From Isoetes taiwanensis (lineage: Eukaryota > Streptophyta > Lycopodiopsida > Isoetales > Isoetaceae), in assembly GCA_021234155.1 (NCBI GenBank), contig JAJEKV010000064.1:1612001-1676000 (forward strand): a stretch of DNA of 64,000 bases, given 5' to 3'. Shown piece after piece: positions 33,141-44,834 of this stretch (positions are counted from its first letter, which is position 1; every line of letters starts with the position of its first letter). Position numbers and translations under genes: made by a program. Below the pieces are notes generated by a model, which was not told where the DNA came from, searched no databases, and worked only from the letters and a program-made list of their open reading frames with translations.

Positions 33141-33500
33141 ATTCCATCATGACAAACTTTGCACCACAAATGGCGTCATATTCACCACATGTGGTGTGGC
33201 ATGTGGCACCAAACTGGTGCCACATGCCACACCACATATGGCACCACAATGCACCCAAGGCACCACATATGGCAATCCATTACTTCGCACCACAAATGGC
33301 GTCAAAGACACCACATGTGGTGCAAAATGTGGATCCATAGTGGTGCCACATTAGACACCACATGTGGCACCACAATGCACAGAAGGCACCACATCCGGCA
33401 GGCATCCACCACCCCATATGTGGCAGATAGCGTGGTGCAATATTTAGCGCAGCAGTTGGCACCACATATGGCAGACAATCCACCATTCACAAGTATCACC
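33085..33500. repeat. CACCACA/TGTGGTG palindromic array in an E1 intron
   Basis: The short units 'caccacatatggc', 'ccacatgtggtg' and 'gcaccacaa' alternate in both orientations over about 400 bp, between the coiled-coil and N-terminal exons. Many units are self-complementary. Confidence 0.8.
33192..33234. repeat. perfect 20-bp stem hairpin
   Basis: TGGTGTGGCATGTGGCACCA, a three-base loop AAC, then the exact inverse. With one mismatch the stem extends about seven more bases outward. In RNA or single-stranded DNA this would form a strong hairpin. Confidence 0.9.
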
Positions 33501-33833
33501 ATATCTAACATCACATATGTATGACACTAAGTATAGAAACATATGGAAGCCAATTCACTATTCAGAAAAGGTACCACGTTTGGTACTATATGTGACACTA
33601 CATATACTACAAACTACATTATTAACATATAATTGGCACCATATGACCGTCCCAGAACACATTTGGAGCTACATACTCATGAACTGAAATTATCCACCAC
33701 AACTCGAAACTAGCAAAGACAAATTTCCTACACATAACTTACAACACACCCAAATGAAGAAGTAAGTGGTGTACACGATTGTTCAAGCTTGCTAGACCTT
33801 GCTGGAAAATAACAGTTCCAATATTAAATTGCA

Positions 33834-34411
33834 TCATATGGTGGTTCCAGAAGAAGAGGGTTGAAAAGTACCTATTTTTTCAGTGATTTTCCCCGAGATT
33901 CTTCTTACAGCTTTAGGAGGCTTGAATTGTGGCCTAGTCATTTCAAGAGAGGAAGCATCATCTGTGGCATGTTGCTCTGCTTCCTCACTATTTGAAATGC
34001 TTGCATTCTTCCTCTTACGTTGGGACGGAGAGGCTTGGACTCTTTTTCTCTTAATCAAGGCCGAGAAACTCAACCCGGTTTATTTCTTTTCCTTTTGTGT
34101 GAAGGTAATACTTGACCATAGTCTGTGAGGCCATGCCTCCCCAGGCACACTTCCTGCCTGTGATTTTTTTGTAAAGGCACATATATTCATTATACCTCTC
34201 CTTGCTCAGATTCTTCAACCTGCATGATGAAACAAAACAATATTCTAAACAACAGAGAATCATGGGCATCCCCGAATCTAGAATGCAACTCACCGTAAGT
34301 GGATTTTCCTAATACTTTCGGTCCCCAAACGGATTTCGATTTCTTCTTGTGTGGCGTAATGCTTTTCTTTGCCTCGTACATTTCCTTGTAGGTGTATCCC
34401 GTGGCATTCAA
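33834..34411 (-). CDS. N-terminal region of the E1 FCP1-like gene
   Basis: Three adjoining frames on the minus strand: YTYKEMYEAKKSITPHKKKS with VWGPKVLGKSTYGELHSRFG (34411-34250), KNLSKERYNEYMCLYKKITG then RKCAWGGMASQTMVKYYLHT (34214-34080), and a basic, serine-rich stretch SALIKRKRVQASPSQRKRKN that ends with KAVRRISGKITEKIG before a GTACTT donor-like site. Frame changes between pieces mean short introns or decay. The basic clusters look like nuclear localisation signals. E2 has a comparable N-terminal region with ARYNEV where E1 has ERYNEY, a weak but suggestive match. Confidence 0.4.
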
Positions 34412-34460
34412 GTCCGGTATGATCGAGCCATTTAGTGATCGATCTTCTTGCCGAAATCAG

Positions 34461-34573
34461 AAATGGTCTTGCGGATTAAGGGGCGTGTCGAGTTTTTGAG
34501 GGAAAATGAAAATTGAGAATCGAAATGGTCTTGCGGATTAAGGGAGCGTGATCGAGTTTTTGAGGGAAAATGA
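34461..34573. repeat. 62-bp tandem duplication near the E1 right end
   Basis: 'aaatggtcttgcggattaa', 'gcgtg', 'tcgagtttttgagggaaaatga' occurs at 34461-34509 and again at 34523-34573. It lies between the N-terminal exon and the terminal repeat, where the gene's promoter would be. Confidence 0.85.
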
Positions 34574-34734
34574 TCGTGTACGTTGCTGAATAAGCCTGAA
34601 TAAGACTGAAAGGACAAAATTTTGAATAAGTAATCATGTGTATTTCTGAAAAAATAACTCCCTCTCCCACTACAAATTCGGTAGTTCCCACCACACTTAG
34701 CACCCAAAAATGTGGTGCTAAAATGCACGTTTTT

Positions 34735-34759
34735 GTTCCACTACAACATGCTTTCACCC
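34735..34759 (-). repeat. E1 right terminal inverted repeat
   Basis: Exact inverse of 24575-24599; followed by the TATC duplication at 34760-34763. Confidence 0.9.
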
Positions 34760-36004
34760 TATCAAATTTTGGCGATTTTTCTTTTGAGCTTATGCATTAT
34801 ACTAAACCATCGAATCCAAAATTTAAAGGTTGGTAATAAAAATATAGCAAATTTACAAAATTTCACACCTTAAGTGATCACTCGAATGGACATCATTTGA
34901 TCATGCCATAATTAGAGCATTATAGATCATCTGATTATTCTAGAATTGGAGCATCATAGATCATTTGATTATGCCAGAATTGGAGCATTGTAGTTGTAAT
35001 ATTAGCTGTACTTTGACCTTCTTGGAATGGCAAAATCGTGAATCTACCATATGTATATGCAATCTCATGGTGCCTGTTGTATTGTAGAATCTATGTTGTT
35101 TCATATTCAAGAAATGTTCCCAGATAATGCTACGCCATATGTTTTGCTTTCCAAAAAATGTAATATTGAAGTGTACAGTGGTGTAACTAAAGAACTTGCA
35201 TGGAGTTTACAGGTACTTCCTTATTATAAGAGATCTAATATATGGTGTCCTGGTGAATGTACAGAATCTAATTGAGAATGAATGCTCATACTTGGATGCC
35301 ACTACTTTGTTTCGACAAGTGGCTATCGATCCATATTTGTAACCATGTAACCAACCAGATCATCCTGTATTTACAGCTAGGTATATAGCTATTAGCTATT
35401 ATTGCCCGTTTTAAATCCTTATTTAGTTTTGGAGGTTATGGAAAGAGGAATGAAAGTTCCTCTATCCATCCTTAATTGCCTATCCTGCAGGTCATGATCC
35501 CCTGACTTCTGCAGAATCAGATTCTCTGCTCAAGGCTCTGGCAGATTTATATATGTTGTGCACCGAGATGGCATTTAATGTAGTTACTAGAAGTAGTGCA
35601 TTATCACTAAACCAAACACCCAGACGCTACTAAATGTTAACCTTTAAGAAGTCTCGTTGGGCATATACAGCAATTATGCAATTTCAAGAAGCAATATAAT
35701 AGCAAAAAATTGTAAAACTTCTTTGAGCTGTCCTTGTTGTCGATAAGCTGAAACTATATATTCCATGAAGCAACATTCTTTGTTGCCCTTCATGAGCATA
35801 TGTTGCAATCATGGCAATCTATGCTTTGGGGCGTTTCTTGAAACATTTACATAACCTTTTTAGAATGGCCTTTCTTGCAGGACACTACGAATTGCAAGCA
35901 AGATCAACTCTAAACAAACAAAGAGCTACCTCAATGATTTTGCTTCCTAAAATCTGAGAAATAGAACCATACGCAAGAACTGCATTAGCGGTGTCAGTGC
36001 TCAG

Positions 36005-36230
36005 AGGAGTATTTCGAAATGGTTGTAACACTCTTTTCTAAGGAACAACCCGGCCACTCTCTTTTTTTTAGCACGCCAGCCTAACCAAGTGTGCAACCCT
36101 CCTTGCAATTCTAGGCTATCCACGTAGCAGTTCCAAGTAAGCAAAACATGAGGTGGCATGTTCTGCACCTTTAGATGCTCTCTTTTACGAATCAATGGCC
36201 GAGAAAATTAGAAAAATGGCTAAAAATGGC
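36005..36230. repeat. dispersed ~200-bp repeat, copy
   Basis: Shares 'ccttgcaattctaggctatccacgt', 'gaggtggcatgtt' and 'gaaaattagaaaa' in the same order with about 41205-41370. Its central part, inverted, also matches 2846-2930 and 17675-17755 ('gtggataagctagaatt...gttagacaagcctgctaaaaa'). The flank 'atggttgtaacactcttt' recurs at 42020. I see no terminal structure that names it. Confidence 0.6.
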
Positions 36231-37252
36231 ACGGAGACGGAGAAGGTCGCGAAATAACTCCCTTCCTCCATCGAGCCTATATTTTTTATGCTTTCGCTCG
36301 TCAATTGCTTCTTTCTGTGTCAATCCGGAAGTTACATACTGTACCGATTATTACCGATTATTGACGTTGAGGTGATTTCTTGTTTCTTTTTTTTAATTCT
36401 GTGTTGGATAGGAGGGCTTCGTCGTTGCTTCTAATTCCAAAACCGAGATCGTGCATTTCCATTTGTACAGAGATCGTCAATTACGTTTGCAAGTTTGTAG
36501 TTTTTGACACTAACTAAAGAAGCTGCATTTGAGTTTGCAGAGTTTGATTGGGAATACATTTATGTTCGGTTTTTGCTCTTACATTTCTTCCTCTCATCAT
36601 ACTAACAAAGCCAAAGGATTCCTATCTGGTAAGAACCCTATATGGGGTTCGTTGTTGCTTCTAAATCCAAAACCGGTAATGTGCCTTTGATATTTCTATT
36701 TTGTTGCTGAGTTTAGTGATTCAATTAGCGGTTTTCATAGTCCTTTCGTATTAAACATTTCTTGTTTTTGTAGGTGCATTCATCCAAGTGTTTGATTTGT
36801 AGACGATTTCTTCAAGGAATAGGAAAACGTATTCTTCCGTAAGTTTTGTGATGCTTTTTTTTCGTTGCAACTCTAGAAATATGATTTAATTTATCTTGCT
36901 ATAATCAGTGACATGTATTCCCATGGAATTTATCTGTACTTGAAAACCATCCGTGATGGCTTAGATATCAATGAACAAAATCAGAGCAACAGTCCAAGCC
37001 ATGCCAAATATAATGTACAAGCCATGCCAAATATTTCCTGCCTGAGCATATTTTGTTAGCTGCTTATCATAACTGTTTAGATCACATGGATTAGTCTGGG
37101 AAATAAGGTCCAAAGCCTTATTCAAATTGATCCTTGGACACAAGAACTGTCACTGTGTTCATTGCTTCTAATTGCAAAAACCGAGATCTTTTGAGACGTA
37201 TTTGGCACGGCTTTTTGACACATTATCAGGTACCTTTTCGGAACTAGATCTT

Positions 37253-37869
37253 TCAAAACAGAGAACAGGCATCAACTTTTCTCCTCTCAATCAGCACACT
37301 GGTATTAACAAGAGGAATGGATGTAACCATCTCAACTTCTTTCATGAAACAAGCTTGTGGAATCTGCATGTGTACCCAGATTCCAGGGTCTATGTCTTGT
37401 TTCACATCACCTTCAATTCCACCTTCTAGTTCATCCTCGTATGTTTCAATACATCTACCAGCTAACTTTCCATCTTCTATTGGAATACATCTACCTGCAG
37501 CATAAGTCAGACTGTTTAGCAGGTTCATGTCCAGGTTTATGCCTTTCCATTATGCCCAGGCTGCCATTTATAGGACAATGCATCCGCTGCAGTACCAACG
37601 CTTGCATCTACATGCTCGTATCTCTTTGAAGTATTTAGAGGCGTTACGCTATTGTTTGTCGAGGCTTTTAGCATTATTTTCGCGCATCTACATGCATCTA
37701 CATGCTCGCATCTCTTTGAAGTATTTAGGAACCTTAAGCATGTATTTGCCGGCCCTTGTTCAAAACTCATAAAGTTCGACAAGCTTTCAAAATATAAACC
37801 ACAGTAATGGCATCTCCAGTTATCCCCGTAAGTTTCATCTGTTGATGACATTTTAATGCCTTTCAACAA
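37253..37869 (-). pseudogene. possible transposon-derived zinc-finger fragment
   Basis: Two adjoining frames. The upper starts MLKGIKMSSTDETYGDNWRC then HYCGLYFESLSNF, reminiscent of the 'W.C.yC...f' start of a BED-type finger in hAT-like proteins, but the histidine part is missing. It contains a duplicated NTSKRCEHVDAC / NTSKRYEHVDAS segment, caused by a direct repeat at about 37605-37640 and 37693-37728. No transposase core is visible. Confidence 0.25.
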
Positions 37870-40724
37870 AGCGCACAGCCGACATTAGTGACGTTAGTCT
37901 CATGCACTACTGTTTGGGCATTAGACATTTGTGTATACTGTCATTAGACATCAAAGATGAGTGTAGATGCACCTCCTTGTCATTAAAATTTGTCTGATTG
38001 GAAGGCAGCCATAAGTCTACTAGTGTCTTTTAGCATCCTAATTCAAGCTGCAGTCAGATCTCTGGTAGAGACCAGATGGTGATAGTAAATTCGATATAAT
38101 TTACAAGCGATAAATACGTATTTGCAGTATATATTTACTTCTCAGCAGTACCATGCCAATAGATAAAACGTGCACTGTGTTCTTGTGTTCTGTATAAACA
38201 TGGGTTTCTTTTGCTAGTCTAAAAGTAGATTCATCAATGGCTCAGAGAAAAACATCTTGTGGAAGAAAAGAGTCTGGGAAATTAGCTACTTACGATAATC
38301 GAACAGCTTTGTTACGGAGAGTTGAAGCAACCAGACCCAGCCCATCAAAGAACCTGAGCTCCCCAAGGATCCGTTGCGTTATCTTTATGTCAATTTCCTC
38401 AGAGCTGAGCTTTGGAATTGGATGATCAGAAGCCTATCAAAATGCATCAATTCTTGGGTCATACATAACATAGCCATGTTTAAATGACCAATATTCTTAG
38501 AAGCATATCTTACCATGACCCAGCCCCATGTGTCTACATATGATGGTACATGGGTTGCATAAGCAACCACATCTGCTCAAGCATATTGCCAGGTTTAAAA
38601 TCAGACACTTTTCAGGAATGACTCTGCCAAAGACTTGAGCTTGGATTGAAGGTTGAGCTAGAGGGCATATCCTGTGTACTGAGCTTTTTGGACCAGCTAT
38701 CTTGTGTGGCTCATGTATTATGATTTATTTGACTCATTTGTACTATGAATTTGAAAAACATGTACCTAGCATCTTTTGTAGGCTATTCTCTAAGCTTTCC
38801 AATGCATGCTCATGTTTAAGAAATGGAGCTTCCTTGTTGAAGTTACAATTCCATTTTCCAGTTAGGGTTTGGATCCCTGATCTTGATTCTGCCGCAGTTT
38901 TGCGACGCCGGAAGAAAATTTCCTGTTGAAGCTTCCCAGTACCACGATTTACAGTGATACACGATTTACACTGAAGCAAAATGGTTTTCGAATTTATATG
39001 AGGATTTTTAAGGGTAACAAACATGGTTCTCGAGGATTTCCTCGCCTCTTGGCATGATTCCCTCCAAATTTGAATGATTTTCATGCATTTGGTGCTTATT
39101 TGGCATGGTCTAAGCTGCAAGTCCTCAGGATCCTTGACATGGCCAGTTCTGAACATTTGATCTTTCTTTCTTTGCTTGCAATGCAAGTATAAATAGATTG
39201 CATGGCCCCTTTCGAAGTTCATGCTTCCTCCTGTATCCTTTTATGGTGACTGTTATGAGTCTCCAGCTTCTGTTTGTGGCATTAGGAGAAGAGGTAAGCT
39301 CTCAAACTTTTAGTCTAAACAAATGCTGTAAAAACAAAAGTTGGCCGTATTTTGAGCAGTGGAAGGTAGAGGTAAAGCTTCAGAGATTTTTTTTTTTCAA
39401 TATTAATATGGAATTCAGGCTTAAATGCATGCATTCTGATGCTGCTCTCTGATGCATGCAGGGCTGAGAGAGCTGAGTTCATGCTTATTCTTTTATCTAT
39501 CTACTAGTAAGTTTGGTAGTTGCTTTTTCATTTTCTGCTTCTTGATTGGGTGCATGATACTATTGCATATGCTGCATGTCTATATTCATTGGTTCCTCTT
39601 CATATTCATTCATTCCTTTGGGAAATTCTGATTAACTCTTTTATCTAAATGTTCCTGTTTATGTTCTTTTATTTTCATTCCTAAATGGATTTGAGAAACA
39701 CGACTTTTCAATGACTGCACAACTATCAAAGATAGATGGTTTTGCTTCCATTTGGGAATGAAATTTGGCTTGTTCAAGATGGAACACGATACAGTTTTGC
39801 CGTAGATTCTGTAGTAGATTTTCATCTACCAAAAAATGCCCATAAATGCACCCTGTTTGATATCGGATGTTAAGGTTGTATTCAGGCCTTCTGTTTTCAA
39901 AGACTCTTGTTTTATCTAATTGATAGCTTATTGTGCAGGTCTGCAATGTTCCTAACTTCAACTGAAAGCAATATTGAAGCCGTCTCTATTTCCTGTGATT
40001 GGCATGCCTTATGAGCCAACTGATTTTGTACACTCATGTGCAAATTGCATGGTAATTGTGGACTCCCTTTTATGAAGATTGCAGGCAGAAAATCTTAACA
40101 ATGTGATCTTTGAAACCAAATCATTTGTGCACAATATAAAATTGTGCTTATAGAAATCATTTTTGCACAATATGAAATTGTGTTTTAGCAATTTGTAGTG
40201 TTGTCCTCTGAATTGAGGCATATGTTAGGTTACTTAATGTTGAAGCTTAGTTCATTTTGTTTATCATTATTCTTTGAACTTTGGAACTTTGAAATGGTGG
40301 TAGAACCAATTGACACATTTGAGTACCTAAATGGTGATAGTACATATCTTACAAAATTAAAGGATTTCTTGTATACACTTGTATACACTTACCTAGGAAC
40401 TACTTGATTATTACTTGGATCATGACTTAGGAGAAATTGAACCCCTATTGACCAGATTACTAGCGAATTGCCATCGTCTGCTTGCATCTGTAGGCTCCCG
40501 AAACTCTTTCATAGAATTCGAAAAGTGTTAATCAAAATATAATGCTTCGTGTTATGATCAACAAGATTGCCTCCAAAGTTTTGAATCATCGTGGATGCTT
40601 TGAAAGTGTTGTGTCGACTTTTACCTTGTCTTCTTCAAACACAGACATTACAACCAACAAAAATGTACTGTTTGCCACAGACTCCCATATGCACTTCATT
40701 TCTATATTGCTCTTTCCTCACGTA

Positions 40725-40803
40725 AAGTCCTGTTTTGCATCCCCACTTGTGCATGTTTCCAAATAAGTCCTGTTTTTCATCCCCACGTGCATGTTTCCAA
40801 ATC
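40725..40803. repeat. ~41-bp tandem duplication
   Basis: 'aagtcctgtttt.catccccac.tgtgcatgtttccaaat' occurs twice in a row. Confidence 0.85.
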
Positions 40804-41204
40804 ATTTGCTATACGGGTTTGCTGCATATAAAACGGATTCCTACTGCAGGCCCACCATCTCTCCCGTGCACAATTGGAACCATTAGGCCATATCTTATGT
40901 CTTCGATGATGTAGATCTACTACATCATAGTTTGTCTTATTGCATGCCAAAGGTGTAGGATGTTAATATTATGACAATCCTCCACCTCATCTATTAGCCA
41001 CGCAATCTTGTGACATGGCAGTCATCTGTTCACGTCGAGTCTTGTATAGTTACCAGGAACGTCGTTCCCAACTAGGACGTGTTTCCAAGGGTTCGGCGTT
41101 CTCTATGTTTTCAAATAGGCTGTTATCCGAACCATGTTTCCATCTTTATGAAGGATAAGGTTTTCGAGAAAAATAAAAAAACAATGGTTTTATTTCAATT
41201 TTAG

Positions 41205-41370
41205 CATGCCAACCCAACCAAGTCTACAACTTTCCTTGCAATTCTAGCCTATCCACGTCGCTATCCACATTGTGCCTCCACGTCGCACTAATTTGAGGTG
41301 GCATGTTGATTAGCGGTTAGATTCTCTTGTTTCACCATCGATTGTCCTCGAAATTAGAAAAGACTAAAAA
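41205..41370. repeat. dispersed ~200-bp repeat, second copy
   Basis: Same orientation as the copy at 36005-36230: 'ccttgcaattctagcctatccacgt', 'gaggtggcatgttga', 'gaaattagaaaagactaaaaa'. Confidence 0.6.
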
Positions 41371-42207
41371 TTTGCATGAGCCCCTTGTCTTTTCTTGTAT
41401 CTTTCTTTCCACTCAACAATGCTCTGGTTTGCATTTTTCTTATTTCCTCTCCTTTCGATGCATCTTTTTCCATTCAGCAATTCCGGAGATAAATAGAACG
41501 GGTAGGATAATATCAGGAAAGAAAGACGAGCTTGAGAGGTCTAAAAAAATGTATTAGGGTTGTAGATTAATTCGGCCTTGCCTTGCAAAAATCGTTTACT
41601 TTGTGGTATCCTTGCAGACACAAATTCTCAACATTTATTTGCCACAAATAACATCTCGATCCCCAAAAATGTTGGATGCTTCAAAGAAGGGTAATATATA
41701 TAAATTGATATATTCGGCATCAAGTTAATCAAAGATTTTGCATAATAATTGATCTCCTTTTGCAAGAGAGCTGAAATGAATTGTGTGAACACAATTCACA
41801 AATAAAAAAAGCAAGAAACATTTTCATGCTTCAAAATGATCAAATGCGATAAATCTGCCATTCAATAGATCCAACATTTCTTTCTATCGCATTAACCACA
41901 ATAAGTACAATTTAATTTATACTACTTTGCTCTAATTTTCTATAGCCTCTGGCGTGCCTTTTTGCTAGTTTTTTTTTTTTTTTTTTTTTTTTTTTTGGAG
42001 GGGGGGACTATGAAGAAGCAATGGTTGTAACATTCTTTTTGAAAGAGCAACGGAGTGGACCTATGTAAGATACAACAATTGAACACCATGCTATAATCTA
42101 AAAAAATGATTTATACCAAGGTACAGTCTAAAAAAAAATTTTTTTTTTTTTTTTTTAGGGCAAAATAAGTTTTCTGATGGGCCAAAGGATTTTTAGGTGT
42201 TCAAAAA

Positions 42208-42625
42208 GCTAAAAACCTTAGGCTTACATTTATATGGAAAAAATACAAAATATTTTCCACTGCCAGAAATACAACCAGTAATTATGACCATCAGATCATA
42301 AGATATACACAGAATATGCCTCAAGATGCCCAAACCCAACCTCTCTCTAACGAATCGCTTCTTAAGAGGGGGCAATCTAAAAAACAAAGAATGATTGGAC
42401 AATTTTTTCGATTGCCGTAAAAAACGTTTGTCATCTAAAAACCAAAAACCATAGGCCCATATTCATATGGGAAAATACAAAAATGTTTTTCACTGCCAGA
42501 AAAACAATTAGTAATAATGGCCGTCAGATTATGAGATAGGCCTATAATATACCTTGAGATACCCAAACCCACTCTCCCCCCTCATGAATTGCCCCTTTCC
42601 AGTGAGCAATCCCAAAAAAAAAAGG
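42208..42625. repeat. tandem duplication of a ~190-bp unit
   Basis: 'aaaaacc.taggc...atatgg.aaaatacaaaa...cactgccagaaa' to 'caatc..aaaaaa' is present at about 42208-42395 and again at 42438-42625. The copies have clearly diverged. Confidence 0.75.
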
Positions 42626-43269
42626 GATACGAAGAGAGAGAATAGCCAACATGTAATAATCATATCAACATTTGCCCTTTCTAGAATGCTCGGCATCACC
42701 AGACATCCTTGTACTAATCTAAGCAAGATAACAGAAAATTGCTGATGGGTAATTGAAGAGTTTGAGGAGTAGACGATGGTTACCAATATTGAACCATAGT
42801 CCAATATTAGACCATGATAAATGGATCAAATTATTCCGTAGTAGATTAACACAAAATTATTGTCTCAATTTAAACCATTGAATGGTGGGTGAAAAAACTG
42901 AATTCAATCTTGATGATCTAATCTTGATCGTTACTATTTATAGATAGGCGCATTTTATGAAAGATCTCATGGGCTATATGTACCCAACGTTTTCCAAGAA
43001 AAATATCCCATCGGGCGGTTTGTTGGTTTCATGCGAGTCCCATTCTAGAATGTGTAATACCTCAAATCGAGAGCTTTTAAACCATATAATTTAATCAGCA
43101 AAGCATTTCTATTTTTCAGGCTTCCTCCCAAATAAGCACGATTTCGTTAATTAGAGAAATTTGGTTTTCTCAATCGACAACGAAATAGGTCGCAATACCC
43201 TCCTGGAAAGGGAAAATTTGTTATTGTCAAGCAAATTGCAATGGTACTATACATTGTTGAATAGGTGAT

Positions 43270-43560
43270 TCACTCATCATCAACACCTGCTGAGGTGATC
43301 CCATTTATCTCATAGCTATTGCGCTCAGGAAGCCAAATAAGATGGATCATAACACGAGTTAGCCCGGGGCAACGAATCTCAGCACCATTAGCTTTGGATT
43401 GCAGGTAGGGATCAAGAAGAATACCCCTTATTTGGCAACCGACAAGATCAATGTAGCTCATTGAGCACTTGATCGCCTCGATGTGGTGCACAGGAGTAGG
43501 CGAATAATCCATGGGAGATGAATGACCTCTACCACCGAATGGAGCTGCTTTTATAGTCAA
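43270..43560 (-). CDS. small ORF, weakly jacalin-lectin-like
   Basis: A 96-codon frame begins MTIKAAPFGGRGHSSPMDYS and continues HHIEAIKCSMSYIDLVGCQI. The 'FGG.G...D......I..I.......ID.i' pattern is reminiscent of the first strands of a jacalin-like lectin domain, which would usually be about 140 residues. The second half (CPGLTRVMIHLIWLPERNSY) does not follow the family. No promoter element is obvious. It may be a truncated relative or chance. Confidence 0.25.
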   Translation of the reverse strand: MTIKAAPFGGRGHSSPMDYSPTPVHHIEAIKCSMSYIDLVGCQIRGILLDPYLQSKANGAEIRCPGLTRVMIHLIWLPERNSYEINGITSAGVDDE

Positions 43561-44834
43561 GTAAAATTATTGATGTGAATTATTGGTGTACATTGTAGTG
43601 CCATTATTGAGCGTGTACAAGTATCATGTATACGTACAAGTATAATGCATCATGTATCATGTGACCTCATGTATCCTGGGCTCAAGAAGTAGGTGAAAGT
43701 ATTTGTGCTTGAGCAAATTAGCTCTGCTTGAAATTCTCAAAATTGTGTTATTCTCTCCAATTAATGAAATCATGCTTAAATCGTGGCCAAGTGTGGCCAA
43801 ATGAGTTCTTTCGACTTGACATAATTTAGTACCCGGATTGAACATGACATATAGGACGAGGAGAAAAAACCAAGCAAAAAAGGCATTGTCATGTTCGAGA
43901 GAACTTGACTTAAAACAACGTGGAGTGAGGGGCACATCATCTGTTTGGGGTCAAATAACAATTGACTATAAGCAAGATTATAGCACAAACATGAATAGGA
44001 TAGAATAGAATAGTTTTTATCTTCCAAAGAGGCAAATGATAATTTAACTACAGTTTTCGCACAACCATAGTTGTCCGATAAGCCATTGTTTTAGTTCTTT
44101 CTTATGTCTTGTGATTTTAACAGGCAAGCAGTTCTTGGAAAATGGTCTTGTTAATCTATTATACATACATGCTATGGAATTTGTATTTCATAAGCATGTG
44201 AGAGATAATTTAATGTCCAACCAAATGTCAAGATAGGAGAAAGGATAAGCAAGTATTAGTTCAGAAACAAACTAAGGTTTTCGGTCAATTATTGCTAAAA
44301 TAACCTTATGCTAGTATGGTTTTTCATTGTTAGAGTTACCAGCAGGGTCGTAGCTGCAAACAGATGGCATTAAATCTACTTCGGGATGTGGACCAGGAAA
44401 CATGTCTGGGTTAACCACTACTGCTCAGTTTCAAGCTCAAAATACAACGGTTTTTGCATGTTTTTTCACTGATCTTACTTGACCAGTGCTCAATTCTCCT
44501 GCTCTCTTGAGAGAATGAGGTTTTTAGGAGCTGGCAAGGCGATTCCAATGGTGTTTGAACCGGATTAAACCGTTCAAGGAGCCGATTATAGACTCTATTC
44601 AAAGATCAGCATGCTAAAACACAGTCCTACGCTCAATTCATCGCGTGGTTATCCTGGCCAAAAAATAGTGGTTTGCTCGGACAAAAGAGTGGTTAGTTAA
44701 AATGGACTCTTGACATCGCATGTTATCTCACCACCCAACCACGAGCCCTCAGTCAAAACACAGCTGCCCCAAAGCTCTCCCCCGAGCAACTATATAGCAT
44801 GCACGCCCCTTTGGTCCCTCTTTGGACCAAAGCC

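Larger units (their letters stand above)
24575..34759. mobile_element. E1, 10.2 kb TIR DNA transposon with FCP1-like gene
   Basis: The ends are perfect 25-bp inverted repeats (24575-24599 and 34735-34759) starting GGGTGAAAGCATG, flanked by the direct repeat TATC. Beyond the repeats both ends contain AAAAATGTGGTG-type motifs. The right half codes, on the minus strand, for the N-terminal, coiled-coil, zinc and FCP1-like segments described separately. The left half has coding-like scraps and three satellite-like arrays but no transposase I can recognise, so E1 may depend on a relative. The terminal repeat agrees with that of E2 at 18 of 25 positions, including the first nine. A 4-bp target duplication is known for superfamilies such as Sola and some Academ elements; I cannot assign one. 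Confidence 0.85.
34764..44830. other. long non-coding stretch with short repeats
   Basis: No intact gene. Items inside are listed separately where they can be supported. A plant-type TATA box (TATAAATA, 39188-39195) with upstream AT-poor sequence has no convincing gene after it and could belong to an old retroelement terminal repeat. A run of 28 T lies at 41969-41996. The rest is ordinary AT-rich sequence. Confidence 0.5.

Noticed and set aside
33147-33524. ORFs on both strands rich in His, Trp and Cys
   Set aside because: They are translations of the CACCACA/TGTGGTG palindromic array in several frames.
38640-39300. Possible LTR with TATAAATA at 39188
   Set aside because: I found no TG...CA borders, no second copy and no primer-binding site; kept only as a note.
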